From positions 1 to 38,976 of the forward strand of contig JAKLQX010000034.1 of assembly GCA_022013085.1 (NCBI GenBank): 38,976 nt of DNA. The letters are read 5' to 3'. This DNA is from Candidatus Omnitrophota bacterium (GTDB lineage: Bacteria > Omnitrophota > Gorgyraeia > Gygaellales > Profunditerraquicolaceae). Of the stretch, positions 10,901 to 19,345 are shown piece by piece. The position numbers were made by a program, and so were the translations under genes. Position 1 is the first letter of the stretch. Each line of letters opens with the position of its first letter. The notes under the pieces were generated by a model. That model did not search any database. It worked only from the letters and a program-made list of their open reading frames with translations, and was not told the DNA's origin.

Positions 10901-11954
10901 TCAATTCCGGCCCAACAACGATGACGCTTCTACCGGAATAATCTACACGTTTACCCAATAGATTCTGACGGAACCTTCCCTGCTTTCCTTTAAGCATATC
11001 AGAAAGCGACTTTAATGGGCGATTGTTTGCTCCATTTACCGCTTTACCATGGCGGCCATTATCTAGGAGCGCATCCACTGCCTCCTGAAGCATACGCTTT
11101 TCATTGCGGATAATAATTTCTGGAGCATTGAGATCCATCAATTTTTTCAGGCGATTATTACGATTTATTACACGGCGATATAAATCATTAAGATCGCTAG
11201 TTGCAAACCTTCCGCCATCAAGTGGAACTAACGGACGCAGATCAGGCGGGATAACCGGCAAAATCTCTAAAATCATCCACTCCGGTTTATTACCGCTTTT
11301 CTTAAAATCTTCGGTAATCTTTAAATTTTTAGTCGCTTTGCGATTATTTAAAACATCTTTAGATTTCTCTAAATCTTTTCTAAATTTACGACAGAGCGCA
11401 TCTAAATCCAGCTCTTTTAATAAATCACTAATTGCCTCAGCACCGATTTTGGCTTTAAAAGTTGCGCCATATTTACTCAATGCTTCCTGATATTGCTCAT
11501 CAGTAAGCAACTCTTTTTTCTTCAAAGCAGTTGTGCCTGGGTCAACTACAACATACTCCTCATAATAAATAATCCTCTCTAAGTCTCTTAAACCAATATC
11601 TAAAAGCGCGCTCATTCTGCTAGGCACAGATTTAAAAAACCAGATATGCGTAACCGGAGCAGCCAAATCAATAATACCCATACGCTCACGCCGCACACTA
11701 GAACGATCAACCGTAACTGCGCAGCGATCACAGGTAATTCCCTTGAATTTTATACCTTTATATTTTCCGCAATTACACTCCCAATCGCGAACCGGGCCAA
11801 AGATCTTTTCACAAAATAAACCATCTTTTTCTGGCTTTAATGTGCGGTAATTAACGGTTTCCGCTTTCTTCACCTCGCCCTTAGACCAGGATTTAATTAC
11901 CTGAGGGCTGGCAATTTTTATTGAAATACTATCAAACGAAACGATTTCTTCCAT
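7905..11954 (-). CDS. rpoC: RNA polymerase subunit beta'
   Basis: [12 protein letters not shown] catalytic motif; start taken at [17 protein letters not shown], with TAATG overlap with the rpoB stop. Confidence 0.98.
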   Translation of the reverse strand: MEEIVSFDSISIKIASPQVIKSWSKGEVKKAETVNYRTLKPEKDGLFCEKIFGPVRDWECNCGKYKGIKFKGITCDRCAVTVDRSSVRRERMGIIDLAAPVTHIWFFKSVPSRMSALLDIGLRDLERIIYYEEYVVVDPGTTALKKKELLTDEQYQEALSKYGATFKAKIGAEAISDLLKELDLDALCRKFRKDLEKSKDVLNNRKATKNLKITEDFKKSGNKPEWMILEILPVIPPDLRPLVPLDGGRFATSDLNDLYRRVINRNNRLKKLMDLNAPEIIIRNEKRMLQEAVDALLDNGRHGKAVNGANNRPLKSLSDMLKGKQGRFRQNLLGKRVDYSGRSVIVVGPELKLHECGLPKQMALELFEPFIIKKLREKGFVHTIKGARRMVERGKIEVWDILDEVIKDHPVLLNRAPTLHRLGIQAFQPLLIEGKAIKIHPLVCTAFNADFDGDQMAVHVPLSLESQLEAKVLMLAINNIFSSADGRPVISPTQDIVLGVFYMSKEKTGALGEGKVFSSFDEVSIAYDDKAVALHAKIKIRVEGVYDFDQKIVLSGKQLITTTVGRVMFNQILPPEFGFVNRELNKARVSDIVVSVYKRFGHAATIKLLDDIKRLGFEMGTLGGISIGIDDMTIPLDKPQVLKESKEEVAKVEDQYRKGIITDSERKSKVIDIWTHATDRISDLLFKGMDSFNPIFMMADSGARGSRLQVRQLAGMRGLMAKPSGEIIENPITANFREGLNVLEYFISTHGARKGLADTALKTADAGYLTRRLVDVAQEVIVCEDDCGTLNGITVAAIIEGDEEVVSLKDRIIGRVALDNVVDIITDEVIAEQAHEITEEKADQIEKLGIEKIRIRSVLTCESGRGVCTKCYGRNLSTGRLIELGEAVGVIAAQSIGEPGTQLTMRTFHIGGTASRTIEQSFIKSKNKGLVKYHNLRVTLKNKENVVLNRNGAISVNDAQGRELERYPIPQGAFITILDGAEVAKGISFVHWDPYTIPVLTEVGGVVRFEDLRENITMHEEVNSVTKLAERVVVEHKPEYHPQVVILDTKNEVLGIYPIPIGAHIIVRDGEKVGGGDLLAKIPRTVVKTRDITGGLPRVAELFEARRPKDPAVISEIDGFVEFGETKKNQRVMIVKSTTGMSREYAIPHGKHPNVYKGDKVSAGQQLTDGPVVLQDILRVCGDKVLQEYLVNEVQEVYRLQGVRINDKHIELIIRQMLKKVRIEDPGDTEFLATQQVDKWVFQKENTRVIKKGEKPAQATPLLLGITKASLTTESFISAASFQETTRVLTEAATSGKRDELFGLKENVIVGHLIPAGTGFRAHRDIEVVKIGAGKSAEDKEEVKASLKE

Positions 11955-14900
11955 TAGTGAGCCTTTTCTGTCCTGATATCGAGACATAAGCCTTGCAACT
12001 CTTTAATTAAAACATTAAATGACTCTGGGGTCCCATGGGTTAGACGCTGCTCTCCTTTAACAATCGCTTCGTAGATACGCGTCCTTCCGTTTACGTCGTC
12101 GCTTTTCACAGTAAGCATCTCTTGCAAACTGAATGCTGCGCCGTATGCCTCAAGCGCCCAAACTTCCATTTCTCCTAGGCGCTGGCCGCCAAATTGCGCT
12201 TTGCCACCTAATGGCTGCTGTGTAACCAAAGAATAAGGGCCAATAGAACGCGCGTGGATTTTTTCATCGACCAGATGGATCAACTTCAAAATATACATAT
12301 ACCCTACGGTAACCTTCTGATCAAAAGGCTCCCCGCTATAACCATCGAAAAGCGTAATCTTACCATCTTCCGGTAAACCCGCCTTCTTAAGCAACTCCTT
12401 AATCTCGCCTTCTTTGGCTCCATCAAACACAGGACAGCTGACATTTAAACCTAAAACTTTAGCTGCCCAACCTAAATGGCACTCCAAAATCTGGCCAACG
12501 TTCATACGCGAAGGCACACCTAACGGATTCAAAACTACATCTACCGGTGTCCCATCTGGCATATAAGGCATATTCTCTTCCGGGATAATCCTGGCAACTA
12601 CGCCCTTGTTACCATGGCGGCCAGCAAGTTTATCGCCTTCAGAAAGTTTACGTTTTGTGGCAATGTAAACAACAACTCTTTTTAAGATACCTGCGGGCAA
12701 TTCATCCCCACGGCGTACCTTCTCAATCTCTTGCTCTTCTTCAGATAATAACTCCTGCATCTGTTCATCAAAAGAAGCAGCTAAAATCTTAGCCTCTTCG
12801 TTATCGCTTAAATCATACTTTTCTACTTTTTTCTTATCTATTCCTAACACTTGAGCTAAACGTGCAGTTTTCTCAGTGGCCAAGAATTCAATCTCTTGCT
12901 TATAATAAGCCTTAAGCTCACGAATTTTAGCCAACTCTTTCGTCTTTTCTTCTTTTGATTTTCTGCCACGATCTTTACGCTGAAATACATGCACATCAAT
13001 AACCACGCCTTCAACTCCTGGAGGCACAATTAATGAAGTATCACGCACATCGCCGGCTTTTTCACCAAAAATTGCACGTAATAATCTTTCCTCAGGGCTA
13101 GGCTCAGAATCAGTCTTAGGAGTAATTTTACCTACTAAGATATCCCCGGCGCTTACCTCTGCCCCAATGCGAATAATACCTGCCTCATCCAAATTTCCTA
13201 ATGCTTCTTCGCTAACATTAGGAATATCGCGCGTAATTTCTTCATTACCCAACCTGGTTTCAGCAGCTTCAATATCAAACTCTTCTATATGTATAGAAGT
13301 AAAAGTATCATTTTTAATTAATCTTTCACTCATAAGAATAGCGTCTTCAAAGTTGTAACCTCTCCATGGCATAAAAGCTACCAATACATTTTTACCTAAA
13401 GCCAACTCACCGCCCTTTGTGGCAATTCCATCAGCAATGGCCTGGTGAGCATCTACATGCTCGCCTAATCCCACTAAAGGCCTTTGATTTAAAGAAGTAT
13501 CCGCATTAGTGCGCAAGAATTTCTTAAGATGATATATCTTTTTACCTATAGTAATTGATGAAGCATCTACGCTAGTTACTTTTCCTGAATCAACAGCTAT
13601 AATCACAGTACCAGAATCACAAGCCACCTTTGCTTCCATGTCCGTTCCTACTAAAGGCGCCTCAGTGATCATAAGCGGTACGGCTTGTCTTTGCATATTT
13701 GAACCCATCAAAGCACGATTAGCATCATCGTGCTCTAAAAAAGGTATTAAAGAAGCAGCAACAGAAACCAATTGCTTAGCGGAAACATCCATATACTGCA
13801 CTTCTTGAGCCTTTACCTTTGGGAAATCGTCTTTGTAGCGGCAAATAACAAACTTATCGACAAAGCGACCTTCACTATCTAAAGGAGCGTCTGCCTGCGC
13901 GATAGTTTTATCTTCTTCAATATCTGCAGTTAAATACTCGATCTTTTTGGTTACTCTACCATCTTCTACCTTGCGATACGGAGTCTCAATTAAACCTAAT
14001 GTATTTATACGCGCAAAACTGCTAAGCGAGGCAATCAAACCAATATTCGGTCCTTCGGGAGTTTCAATAGGACAAACTCGGCCATAATGCGAGGGATGGA
14101 TATCTCTTACTTCAAACCCAGCTCGTTCGCGTGATAAACCTCCGGGGCCTAATGCGCTGAGCCTTCTTTTATGCGTCATCTCGGCTAAAGGATTAATCTG
14201 ATCCATAAACTGAGAAAGCTGGCTACGGCCAAAAAAATCACGAATTTGATTAGATAAGAGCTTAGAATTAATTAGGTAATGCACATTTAGGTTATCAAAC
14301 TCACCCAATAGGCTTAACCGCTCTTTGATTGAACGTTCCACGCGCGATAAACCTATGCGTACCTGATTTTGCACTAACTCGCCAACACTTTTAACGCGGC
14401 GATTGCCTAAATGGTCAATATCATCGATCTTACCAGCCCCACTATTTAATTTAATCAAATACTCCATTACCTTTATTACTGTATCAGAATCAAGTATCCT
14501 TTTTTCTAAAGATACATCCATTCCCAATTTACGGTTTAAAATAAAACGTCCCGCTCTCTCCAAATCATATCTAGCGGGATCAAAAAATAATCTATAGAAT
14601 AAGCCTTCCGCAGCTTCTTTAGTTACGGGCTCAGTTGGCCGCATTTTACGGTAGAAATCAAGATAAGCCTCTTCTTTATTCTTAGTGTAATCTTTCTTTA
14701 AGGTATTAACAATTTCCGGATATTCCTTGCCAAAAGCAGCAAAGATCTGGTTGTCTTCGGAAAAACCTAGAATTCTTAAAATTTGCGTTGCGGGAAAATT
14801 TCTGCGGCGGTCCACATAAGCGGTAATCGTTTCGGTAAGATCATATTTAAATTCAAGCCACGCTCCACGATAAGGGATAACCCTACCATAAAAAATCTTT

Positions 14901-15358
14901 TTTCCAGTAGGATGCAGTTCTTCTTCAAAAGAAACTCCTGGAGAACGCTGTAACTGGCTGACCACCACACGTTCATCTCCATTAATGATAAAAGTACCTG
15001 TTTCTGTCATTAAAGGGATTTCGCCAAAATACGCATCCTGCTCTTTTGTTTCCCGAGGCGTAGTTAAACGAAATTTTACTTTTAAAGGAGCGGCATAAGT
15101 TAATGAGCGATTCTTAGATTCGCTCATTGTGTATTTAGGCTTACCCAAAGAGTAACTAACAAACTCTAACTTTATCGAACGATCGGGACTTTCTATAGGA
15201 AAGATCTCTCCGAAAACTTCTTGCAAACCCTGGTTCTTTTTTTCGTTTGCAGGAACATCCATTTGCAAAAACTCAAAATAAGTTTCAAGTTGCACATCTA
15301 ACAGATTAGGTAAATCGTAAACTTCTTTTAACTTAGCAAAGCTTTTACGTTTAATCAT
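11954..15358 (-). CDS. rpoB: RNA polymerase subunit beta
   Basis: [76 protein letters not shown]. Confidence 0.98.
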   Translation of the reverse strand: MIKRKSFAKLKEVYDLPNLLDVQLETYFEFLQMDVPANEKKNQGLQEVFGEIFPIESPDRSIKLEFVSYSLGKPKYTMSESKNRSLTYAAPLKVKFRLTTPRETKEQDAYFGEIPLMTETGTFIINGDERVVVSQLQRSPGVSFEEELHPTGKKIFYGRVIPYRGAWLEFKYDLTETITAYVDRRRNFPATQILRILGFSEDNQIFAAFGKEYPEIVNTLKKDYTKNKEEAYLDFYRKMRPTEPVTKEAAEGLFYRLFFDPARYDLERAGRFILNRKLGMDVSLEKRILDSDTVIKVMEYLIKLNSGAGKIDDIDHLGNRRVKSVGELVQNQVRIGLSRVERSIKERLSLLGEFDNLNVHYLINSKLLSNQIRDFFGRSQLSQFMDQINPLAEMTHKRRLSALGPGGLSRERAGFEVRDIHPSHYGRVCPIETPEGPNIGLIASLSSFARINTLGLIETPYRKVEDGRVTKKIEYLTADIEEDKTIAQADAPLDSEGRFVDKFVICRYKDDFPKVKAQEVQYMDVSAKQLVSVAASLIPFLEHDDANRALMGSNMQRQAVPLMITEAPLVGTDMEAKVACDSGTVIIAVDSGKVTSVDASSITIGKKIYHLKKFLRTNADTSLNQRPLVGLGEHVDAHQAIADGIATKGGELALGKNVLVAFMPWRGYNFEDAILMSERLIKNDTFTSIHIEEFDIEAAETRLGNEEITRDIPNVSEEALGNLDEAGIIRIGAEVSAGDILVGKITPKTDSEPSPEERLLRAIFGEKAGDVRDTSLIVPPGVEGVVIDVHVFQRKDRGRKSKEEKTKELAKIRELKAYYKQEIEFLATEKTARLAQVLGIDKKKVEKYDLSDNEEAKILAASFDEQMQELLSEEEQEIEKVRRGDELPAGILKRVVVYIATKRKLSEGDKLAGRHGNKGVVARIIPEENMPYMPDGTPVDVVLNPLGVPSRMNVGQILECHLGWAAKVLGLNVSCPVFDGAKEGEIKELLKKAGLPEDGKITLFDGYSGEPFDQKVTVGYMYILKLIHLVDEKIHARSIGPYSLVTQQPLGGKAQFGGQRLGEMEVWALEAYGAAFSLQEMLTVKSDDVNGRTRIYEAIVKGEQRLTHGTPESFNVLIKELQGLCLDIRTEKAH

Positions 15359-15390
15359 TATTCTTATGGCTAAATTAGCCTAGTTAACTT

Positions 15391-15490
15391 ACTTAAACTT
15401 ACTTTAGTTTACTCTAAATTACCTTAATTATTAAATTCTTACTTACTCAAACTTCTCTATACTTAACCAAACTTACTTATACTTACTTCA
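15391..15490 (-). repeat. 10-nt phased degenerate AAGT repeat between rplL and rpoB
   Basis: Ten consecutive 10-nt blocks on + strand: ACTTAAACTT ACTTTAGTTT ACTCTAAATT ACCTTAATTA TTAAATTCTT ACTTACTCAA ACTTCTCTAT ACTTAACCAA ACTTACTTAT ACTTACTTCA; seven start with ACTT and two more with ACTC/ACCT. Confidence 0.75.
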
Positions 15491-15863
15491 ATTCTACGGT
15501 TGCACCCGCTGCTTCTAATTTCTTTTTAATCTCTGCAGCTTCATCTTTAGTAGCACCTTCTTTTATTGCTTTAGGAGCAGCATCTACTAAATCTTTGGCT
15601 TCTTTCAATCCCAAATTAGTAATGGTACGTACTTCCTTAATTACCGCGATTTTATTAGCACCACAGCTAACCAAAACAACAGTAAATACGCTCTTTTCTT
15701 CAGCAGCAGGGGCAGCAGCAGCTCCAGCAGCAGGGGCAGCCATCATAGGCATATTAGCGCTAACACCAAACTTTTCCTCTAAAGCTTTAACTAAATCAGC
15801 AAGCTCCAGAACACTCATCGTCTCTATTGATTTAATTAGTTCATCCAATTTTGCAGTTGCCAT
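15483..15863 (-). CDS. rplL: 50S ribosomal protein L7/L12
   Basis: Ala-rich hinge and [62 protein letters not shown]. Confidence 0.97.
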   Translation of the reverse strand: MATAKLDELIKSIETMSVLELADLVKALEEKFGVSANMPMMAAPAAGAAAAPAAEEKSVFTVVLVSCGANKIAVIKEVRTITNLGLKEAKDLVDAAPKAIKEGATKDEAAEIKKKLEAAGATVELK

Positions 15864-15894
15864 TTCTTCCTCCTTGTCTACTTAGACCTGCCTC

Positions 15895-15957
15895 AACACC
15901 CGCGCAATTTTCGCCGCCTGGCGAACACCCGCACAATTCTGATAAGCGCGGGGTGTT
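15895..15957 (-). repeat. Alternative-pairing hairpin region between rplJ and rplL
   Basis: + strand: AACACCCGCGCAATT (15895) and AACACCCGCACAATT (15924) are direct repeats; both complement the single arm GCGCGGGGTGTT (15946-15957). TTCGCCGCCTGGCGAA lies between them. Confidence 0.65.
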
Positions 15958-15965
15958 TTTGACTG

Positions 15966-16493
15966 TTAACTTGATTTTGTCTTTTTGATTTGATCTAAAC
16001 AATAAACAAACTTCTTTATTGTCTGGTTTAATACAATTACAAATCCTAAAATTGGCGCATTTAATGTCATCACTACCTGAGCTCGCAACATATCTTTCGA
16101 AGGAAGTTTGCTCATTATTTCGATATCTTTCTGTGTTAATAGTTTTTCAGCCAGGAACCCGCCTTCTAATATAAGCTTTTCGTGACCTTTACGAAAAGCA
16201 CATAACGCCCTAGATGTATCTACAGGCTCATCCTTAAAAAAGACCATTGCGCAAGGAGTCTCAACTGAGGGAATTAAATCTTTAATGCCTAAATCTTTTA
16301 GCACCCTTCTGGCTATGCTATTCTTGACTACAAAAAGATTAGCCCCTGCAACCCTTAAGGTTTTACGTAAAGAACTCATATCCGGGCTAGATACGCCGGA
16401 GTATTTTACAATAATCAATCCCTTGGATGTTTTAAAACTATTCTTTATACGATTTTCAGATGTTTCTTTAACTAACAATCCAATTTTCTTCAT
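15966..16493 (-). CDS. rplJ: 50S ribosomal protein L10
   Basis: L10 family: KGLIIVKYSGVSSPDMSSLRKTLRVAGANLFVVKNSIARRVL; between rplA and rplL. Confidence 0.93.
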   Translation of the reverse strand: MKKIGLLVKETSENRIKNSFKTSKGLIIVKYSGVSSPDMSSLRKTLRVAGANLFVVKNSIARRVLKDLGIKDLIPSVETPCAMVFFKDEPVDTSRALCAFRKGHEKLILEGGFLAEKLLTQKDIEIMSKLPSKDMLRAQVVMTLNAPILGFVIVLNQTIKKFVYCLDQIKKTKSS

Positions 16494-16494
16494 T

Positions 16495-17175
16495 TTAGCA
16501 AATAATCCTTAATCCCGGGTTCATGGAAGCATTGATACTCAAGCTCTTCACAAACTTCCCTTTTACTGATACAGGCCTAGCCTCATTAACCGCCTCAATA
16601 ACCTTAGAGGCATTGTCATTTAGTTGATCTTCGGTAAAAGACACCTTCCCTACTGATAAGTGCATTCCTCCCTGCTTATCTACGCGGAATTCAACTTTAC
16701 CTTTTCTTACATCTTCGATTGCTTTTGCGATATCATTAGTAACTGTTCCGGTTTTAGGGCTAGGCATTAGGCCACGGGGCCCGAGCACCTTACCAAGCTT
16801 ACTTAAATCCTTCATCATCTCTGGACTAGCAATAGCACAATCAAAATCAAGAAATCCCGCAGAAACTTTATCTATTAACTCTATACCCCCCACTAAATCT
16901 GCTTTTGCCTCTCTTGCCTGGCGCTCATGCTCACCTTTACAGAATACCGCTACACGCACCTTTTTCCCAGTTCCATGGGGCAATACAACTGTCCCGCGGA
17001 TCATCTGGTCACTCTTCTTAGTATCCACGCTTAAATTAAAATGCAGGTCGATAGAGCCATCAAACTTTGGCTTAGACAACGACTTCAATATTACAATAGC
17101 TTCTTTTAACTGATAAATTTTGTCTTGCTCTACCTGTTTGACTGATTCTTTATATCTCTTGCTTTGTGTTTTCAT
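16495..17175 (-). CDS. rplA: 50S ribosomal protein L1
   Basis: GTVVLPHGTGKKVRVAVF...VLGPRGLMPSPKTGTVT. Confidence 0.97.
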   Translation of the reverse strand: MKTQSKRYKESVKQVEQDKIYQLKEAIVILKSLSKPKFDGSIDLHFNLSVDTKKSDQMIRGTVVLPHGTGKKVRVAVFCKGEHERQAREAKADLVGGIELIDKVSAGFLDFDCAIASPEMMKDLSKLGKVLGPRGLMPSPKTGTVTNDIAKAIEDVRKGKVEFRVDKQGGMHLSVGKVSFTEDQLNDNASKVIEAVNEARPVSVKGKFVKSLSINASMNPGLRIIC

Positions 17176-17276
17176 CCCGCACCTTCTTTGTTATTCATTC
17201 GTTTTAATCCTCTACGCCTTTAAACATCTGAATATTCCACACCCCAAACATATTGAATTTTTAGAAGGTGCGGGAT
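17174..17276 (-). repeat. Start-codon-sequestering inverted repeat, copy A (rplK-rplA)
   Basis: Minus strand: TGA-TA-ATCCCGCACCTTC...(77 nt)...GAAGGTGCGGGATG; the final ATG is the rplA start. Confidence 0.8.
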
Positions 17277-17278
17277 TA

Positions 17279-17701
17279 TCATTCAACTGCAATACCCATA
17301 CTGCGGGCAGTGCCTTCAATAGTCTTCATCGCTTGTTCTAAATTATCAGTATTTAAATCCGGAAGCTTAAGCCTGGCAATCTCTTCAACTTGCTTTTTAG
17401 TTACCTTACCAATCGTCTCTTTACCACTAATACCAGAGGCCTTGGCTAAATTTGCTGCCCTTTTAAGTAAAATTGATGACGGCGGGCTCTTTATAATAAA
17501 GGTAAAGGTTCTATCCTCAAAAACGCTGATTACTACAGGCAAGATTAACCCATCCCGGCCTTTAGTCTGATCATTAAACTGTTTACAAAACTGCATGATA
17601 TTAACTCCATGCTGGCCTAACGCTGGGCCTACTGGAGGCGCAGGATTTGCCTGAGCTGCTGGAACGTGCAATTTAATCTGCGCCTTCATTATTTTTGCCA
17701 T
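17279..17701 (-). CDS. rplK: 50S ribosomal protein L11
   Basis: [43 protein letters not shown]; start set at 17701 (SD AAAGGT). Confidence 0.96.
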   Translation of the reverse strand: MAKIMKAQIKLHVPAAQANPAPPVGPALGQHGVNIMQFCKQFNDQTKGRDGLILPVVISVFEDRTFTFIIKSPPSSILLKRAANLAKASGISGKETIGKVTKKQVEEIARLKLPDLNTDNLEQAMKTIEGTARSMGIAVE

Positions 17702-17703
17702 AG

Positions 17704-18231
17704 CTATACCTTTTCCACCTGCCAATACTCTAATTCTACTGGCGTTGAACGGCCAAAAATAGATACACTGACCTTAACTTTACCTTTTTCAGGATAAACT
17801 TCTTCAATTGTACCGTTAAAATTCAAGAATGGGCCTTCGTTGACTCTTACCTGTTCACCTTTTTCAAAAACAACTTTCGGGGATGGTTTAGCTGCAGTTT
17901 CTTTAGTTCGCTTAAGAATACTATCCACTTCTTCTTTGGGTAATGCAACTGGCTTCTTGCCTAATCCGATAAAACCGGTAACCCCAGGAGAATTTTTAAC
18001 AAAAAGATAAGTCTGCTCACTTAAATCCATCTCAACCAATAAATATCCTGGGAAAAATTTTCTTTGGGTAATCTTCTTTTTACCAGAACGGACCTCTGAA
18101 ACCTGCTCCGTAGGAATAATCACGCTAGTAATTAAATCCTGCAAACCTTCCGCAGAGATTTTCTTCTCCAAAGACGCTTTTACCTTTTCTTCTATGCCAG
18201 TCTGCGTATGTATAACGTACCAGTTTTTCAC
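17704..18231 (-). CDS. nusG: Transcription termination/antitermination protein NusG
   Basis: [20 protein letters not shown]...FPGYLLVEM...PGVTGFIG...[21 protein letters not shown] start (plus strand cac 18229-18231). Confidence 0.97.
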   Translation of the reverse strand: MKNWYVIHTQTGIEEKVKASLEKKISAEGLQDLITSVIIPTEQVSEVRSGKKKITQRKFFPGYLLVEMDLSEQTYLFVKNSPGVTGFIGLGKKPVALPKEEVDSILKRTKETAAKPSPKVVFEKGEQVRVNEGPFLNFNGTIEEVYPEKGKVKVSVSIFGRSTPVELEYWQVEKV

Positions 18232-18301
18232 CCCGCACCTTCTCCTTTATTCTTACCACCCCAACACCTTTTAGTATTTAAATATAAAGAAGGTGCGGGG
18301 T
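18230..18301 (-). repeat. Start-codon-sequestering inverted repeat, copy B (secE-nusG)
   Basis: Minus strand: TGA-ACCCCGCACCTTC...(46 nt)...GAAGGTGCGGGGTG; final GTG is the nusG start. Confidence 0.8.
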
Positions 18302-18493
18302 TCATTTAAAAATAGCGCTTAAAAACTTAGATAATCCTAAATCTACCACTCCTATAAAAACTGTCATTAAAGCTGTAACTACAATTACTAATCCCGTAGA
18401 TGCCAAAAGTTCGTGTCTAGTTGACCAAGAAACTTTATTTAATTCGCTTCTTACTTCTTTTAAAAAATTTACTGGTTTTGCTAAGATATTCAT
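18302..18493 (-). CDS. secE: Preprotein translocase subunit SecE
   Basis: 63 aa; FLKEVRSELNKVSWSTRHELLASTGLVIVVTALMTVFIGVVDLGLSKFL, between tRNA-Trp and nusG. Confidence 0.95.
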   Translation of the reverse strand: MNILAKPVNFLKEVRSELNKVSWSTRHELLASTGLVIVVTALMTVFIGVVDLGLSKFLSAIFK

Positions 18494-18515
18494 AAACTAA
18501 AACTTTCCAAGCTCC

Positions 18516-18544
18516 ATTATACTACAGGAGCGGCAGGACTTGAA
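18516..18544 (-). promoter_or_regulatory. Possible promoter for secE-nusG overlapping tRNA-Trp
   Basis: Minus strand TTCAAG-(17 nt)-TATAAT; the -35-like box is in the T-loop of tRNA-Trp, the -10 is a perfect consensus. Confidence 0.35.
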
Positions 18545-18595
18545 CCTGCAGTCACGGTTTTGGAGACCGTTGGTTTGCCATTAACCGACGCCCCT
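18525..18595 (-). tRNA. tRNA-Trp (anticodon CCA)
   Basis: AGGGGCG/CGCTCCT acceptor, CGGTCTCCAAAACCG anticodon arm, GCAGGTTCAAGTCCTGC T-arm, discriminator G; CCA not encoded. Confidence 0.95.
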
Positions 18596-18614
18596 AAGTT
18601 TAACTCTATCTTTT

Positions 18615-18720
18615 TAACCTCGCCCATAAACTTACCTAAAAATTTAATAAATTTTTAGGTGTTCGCACTTGATAAGTGCGGCCATGCAACTTATGTTTAC
18701 TTCGTTAATAAGTTGCGGCC
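18615..18720 (-). repeat. Bipartite-like element, degenerate copy (tRNA-Trp/rpmG gap)
   Basis: Minus strand: GGCC-GCAACTTAT-TAACGAAGTAAAC-ATAAGTTGC-AT-GGCC, then ACCTAAAAATTT/AAATTTTTAGGT, then AAGTTTATGGGCGAGG. Hairpin 1 matches copy 2; the outer stem of hairpin 2 is not preserved. Confidence 0.55.
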
Positions 18721-18873
18721 TTACTTAATTTCCTTATGCGGGGTGTGCTTATGACAGGCTCTATTGCAGAACTTGCTAAGCTCAAGTCTATCCTGATGCA
18801 ACTTTTTATTCTTAGTCGTCGTATAATTTCTATTTTTGCAAACCGTACATTCTAAAGTTATAGTTTCACGCAT
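18721..18873 (-). CDS. rpmG: 50S ribosomal protein L33
   Basis: Below the ORF-track cutoff; translates to [50 protein letters not shown], a canonical L33 with CxxC...CxxxC, between tRNA-Trp and tRNA-Thr. Confidence 0.95.
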   Translation of the reverse strand: MRETITLECTVCKNRNYTTTKNKKLHQDRLELSKFCNRACHKHTPHKEIK

Positions 18874-18885
18874 ATATATCTTTCT

Positions 18886-18993
18886 TCCCGACTCATAATC
18901 TTGTATAAAATTTTATACTAAAATTTTATACATTCGTCGGGATAACTTCGGCCATCAAACTTATGTTCACTATTCGTTCCATAAGTTTGGGCC
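18886..18993 (-). repeat. Bipartite two-hairpin palindromic element, copy 2 (tRNA-Thr/rpmG gap)
   Basis: Minus strand: GGCC-CAAACTTATG...CATAAGTTTG-AT-GGCC-GAAGTTAT-CCCGAC-GAATG-TATAAAATTTTA...TAAAATTTTATA-CAAGATTATGA-GTCGGGA. Confidence 0.8.
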
Positions 18994-19001
18994 TCACTTA
19001 A

Positions 19002-19074
19002 AGCTGGAGACGAGAATTGAACTCGTGACCCCGTCCTTACCAAGGACGTGCTCTGCCAACTGAGCTACTCCAGC
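19002..19074 (-). tRNA. tRNA-Thr (anticodon GGT)
   Basis: GCTGGAGTAGCTCAGTTGGCAGAGCACGTCCTTGGTAAGGACGGGGTCACGAGTTCAATTCTCGTCTCCAGCT; complete cloverleaf, CCA not encoded. Confidence 0.97.
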
Positions 19075-19111
19075 AAAAATGGATTTGCTCCGTTGACAAA
19101 AGCTATAAAGT

Positions 19112-19157
19112 AAAAAAAACCACTCCCAAAGAAATTTTTCAAATTTCTCTCTTGGTT
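19112..19157 (-). terminator. Possible leader attenuator/terminator between promoter and tRNA-Thr
   Basis: Minus strand AACCA-AG-AGAGAAATTT-gaa-AAATTTCTTT-GGGAG-TGGTTTTTTTTA: stem with internal loop followed by an 8-U tract. Confidence 0.45.
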
Positions 19158-19211
19158 GTAAATATTATTAAATTAAAGTATTTTAAACGCAGATATTATT
19201 GTAAACGATAG

Positions 19212-19240
19212 AGTTTATACTACCTTGCGTTGATTGTCAA
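19212..19240 (-). promoter_or_regulatory. Sigma-70-type promoter upstream of tRNA-Thr/rpmG/tRNA-Trp/secE/nusG
   Basis: Minus strand TTGACA-(17 nt)-TAAACT (TATAAA overlaps); located in the only long gap before the translation superoperon. Confidence 0.7.
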
Positions 19241-19283
19241 GATATTTTTTAGATATTTTAAGCCACATAATAATTCAGCGAAA

Positions 19284-19340
19284 TCCCGCGGAGTGCGCCA
19301 AATTTGTTTTTAATAATTTGGCTCATATTACGAAGCAGGA
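19284..19340 (+). repeat. Hairpin-2-only copy of the bipartite element, downstream of rsmA
   Basis: TCCCGC-GGAGTG-CGCCAAATT...AATTTGGCTCA-TATTACGAA-GCAGGA, matching 29540-29593. Confidence 0.6.
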
Positions 19341-19345
19341 TATAT

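Noticed and set aside
7905-11987. Longer N-termini given by the ORF track for rpoC, recA, rplV, rplK and the surA-like gene
   Set aside because: Internal ATGs with better SDs and family-typical N-termini are preferred; upstream residues do not match the families.
14030-14260. Rifampicin-resistance substitutions in RpoB ([31 protein letters not shown])
   Set aside because: The main resistance positions (D516, H526, S531 in E. coli numbering) look wild type; the few differences are most likely lineage variation.
15391-15490. CRISPR-like or minisatellite array
   Set aside because: Unit is only about 10 nt, highly degenerate, with no spacers and no cas genes.
17174-18301. Bridging hairpins as intrinsic terminators
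   Set aside because: No U-tract follows either arm on the coding strand and they lie between genes expected to be co-transcribed.
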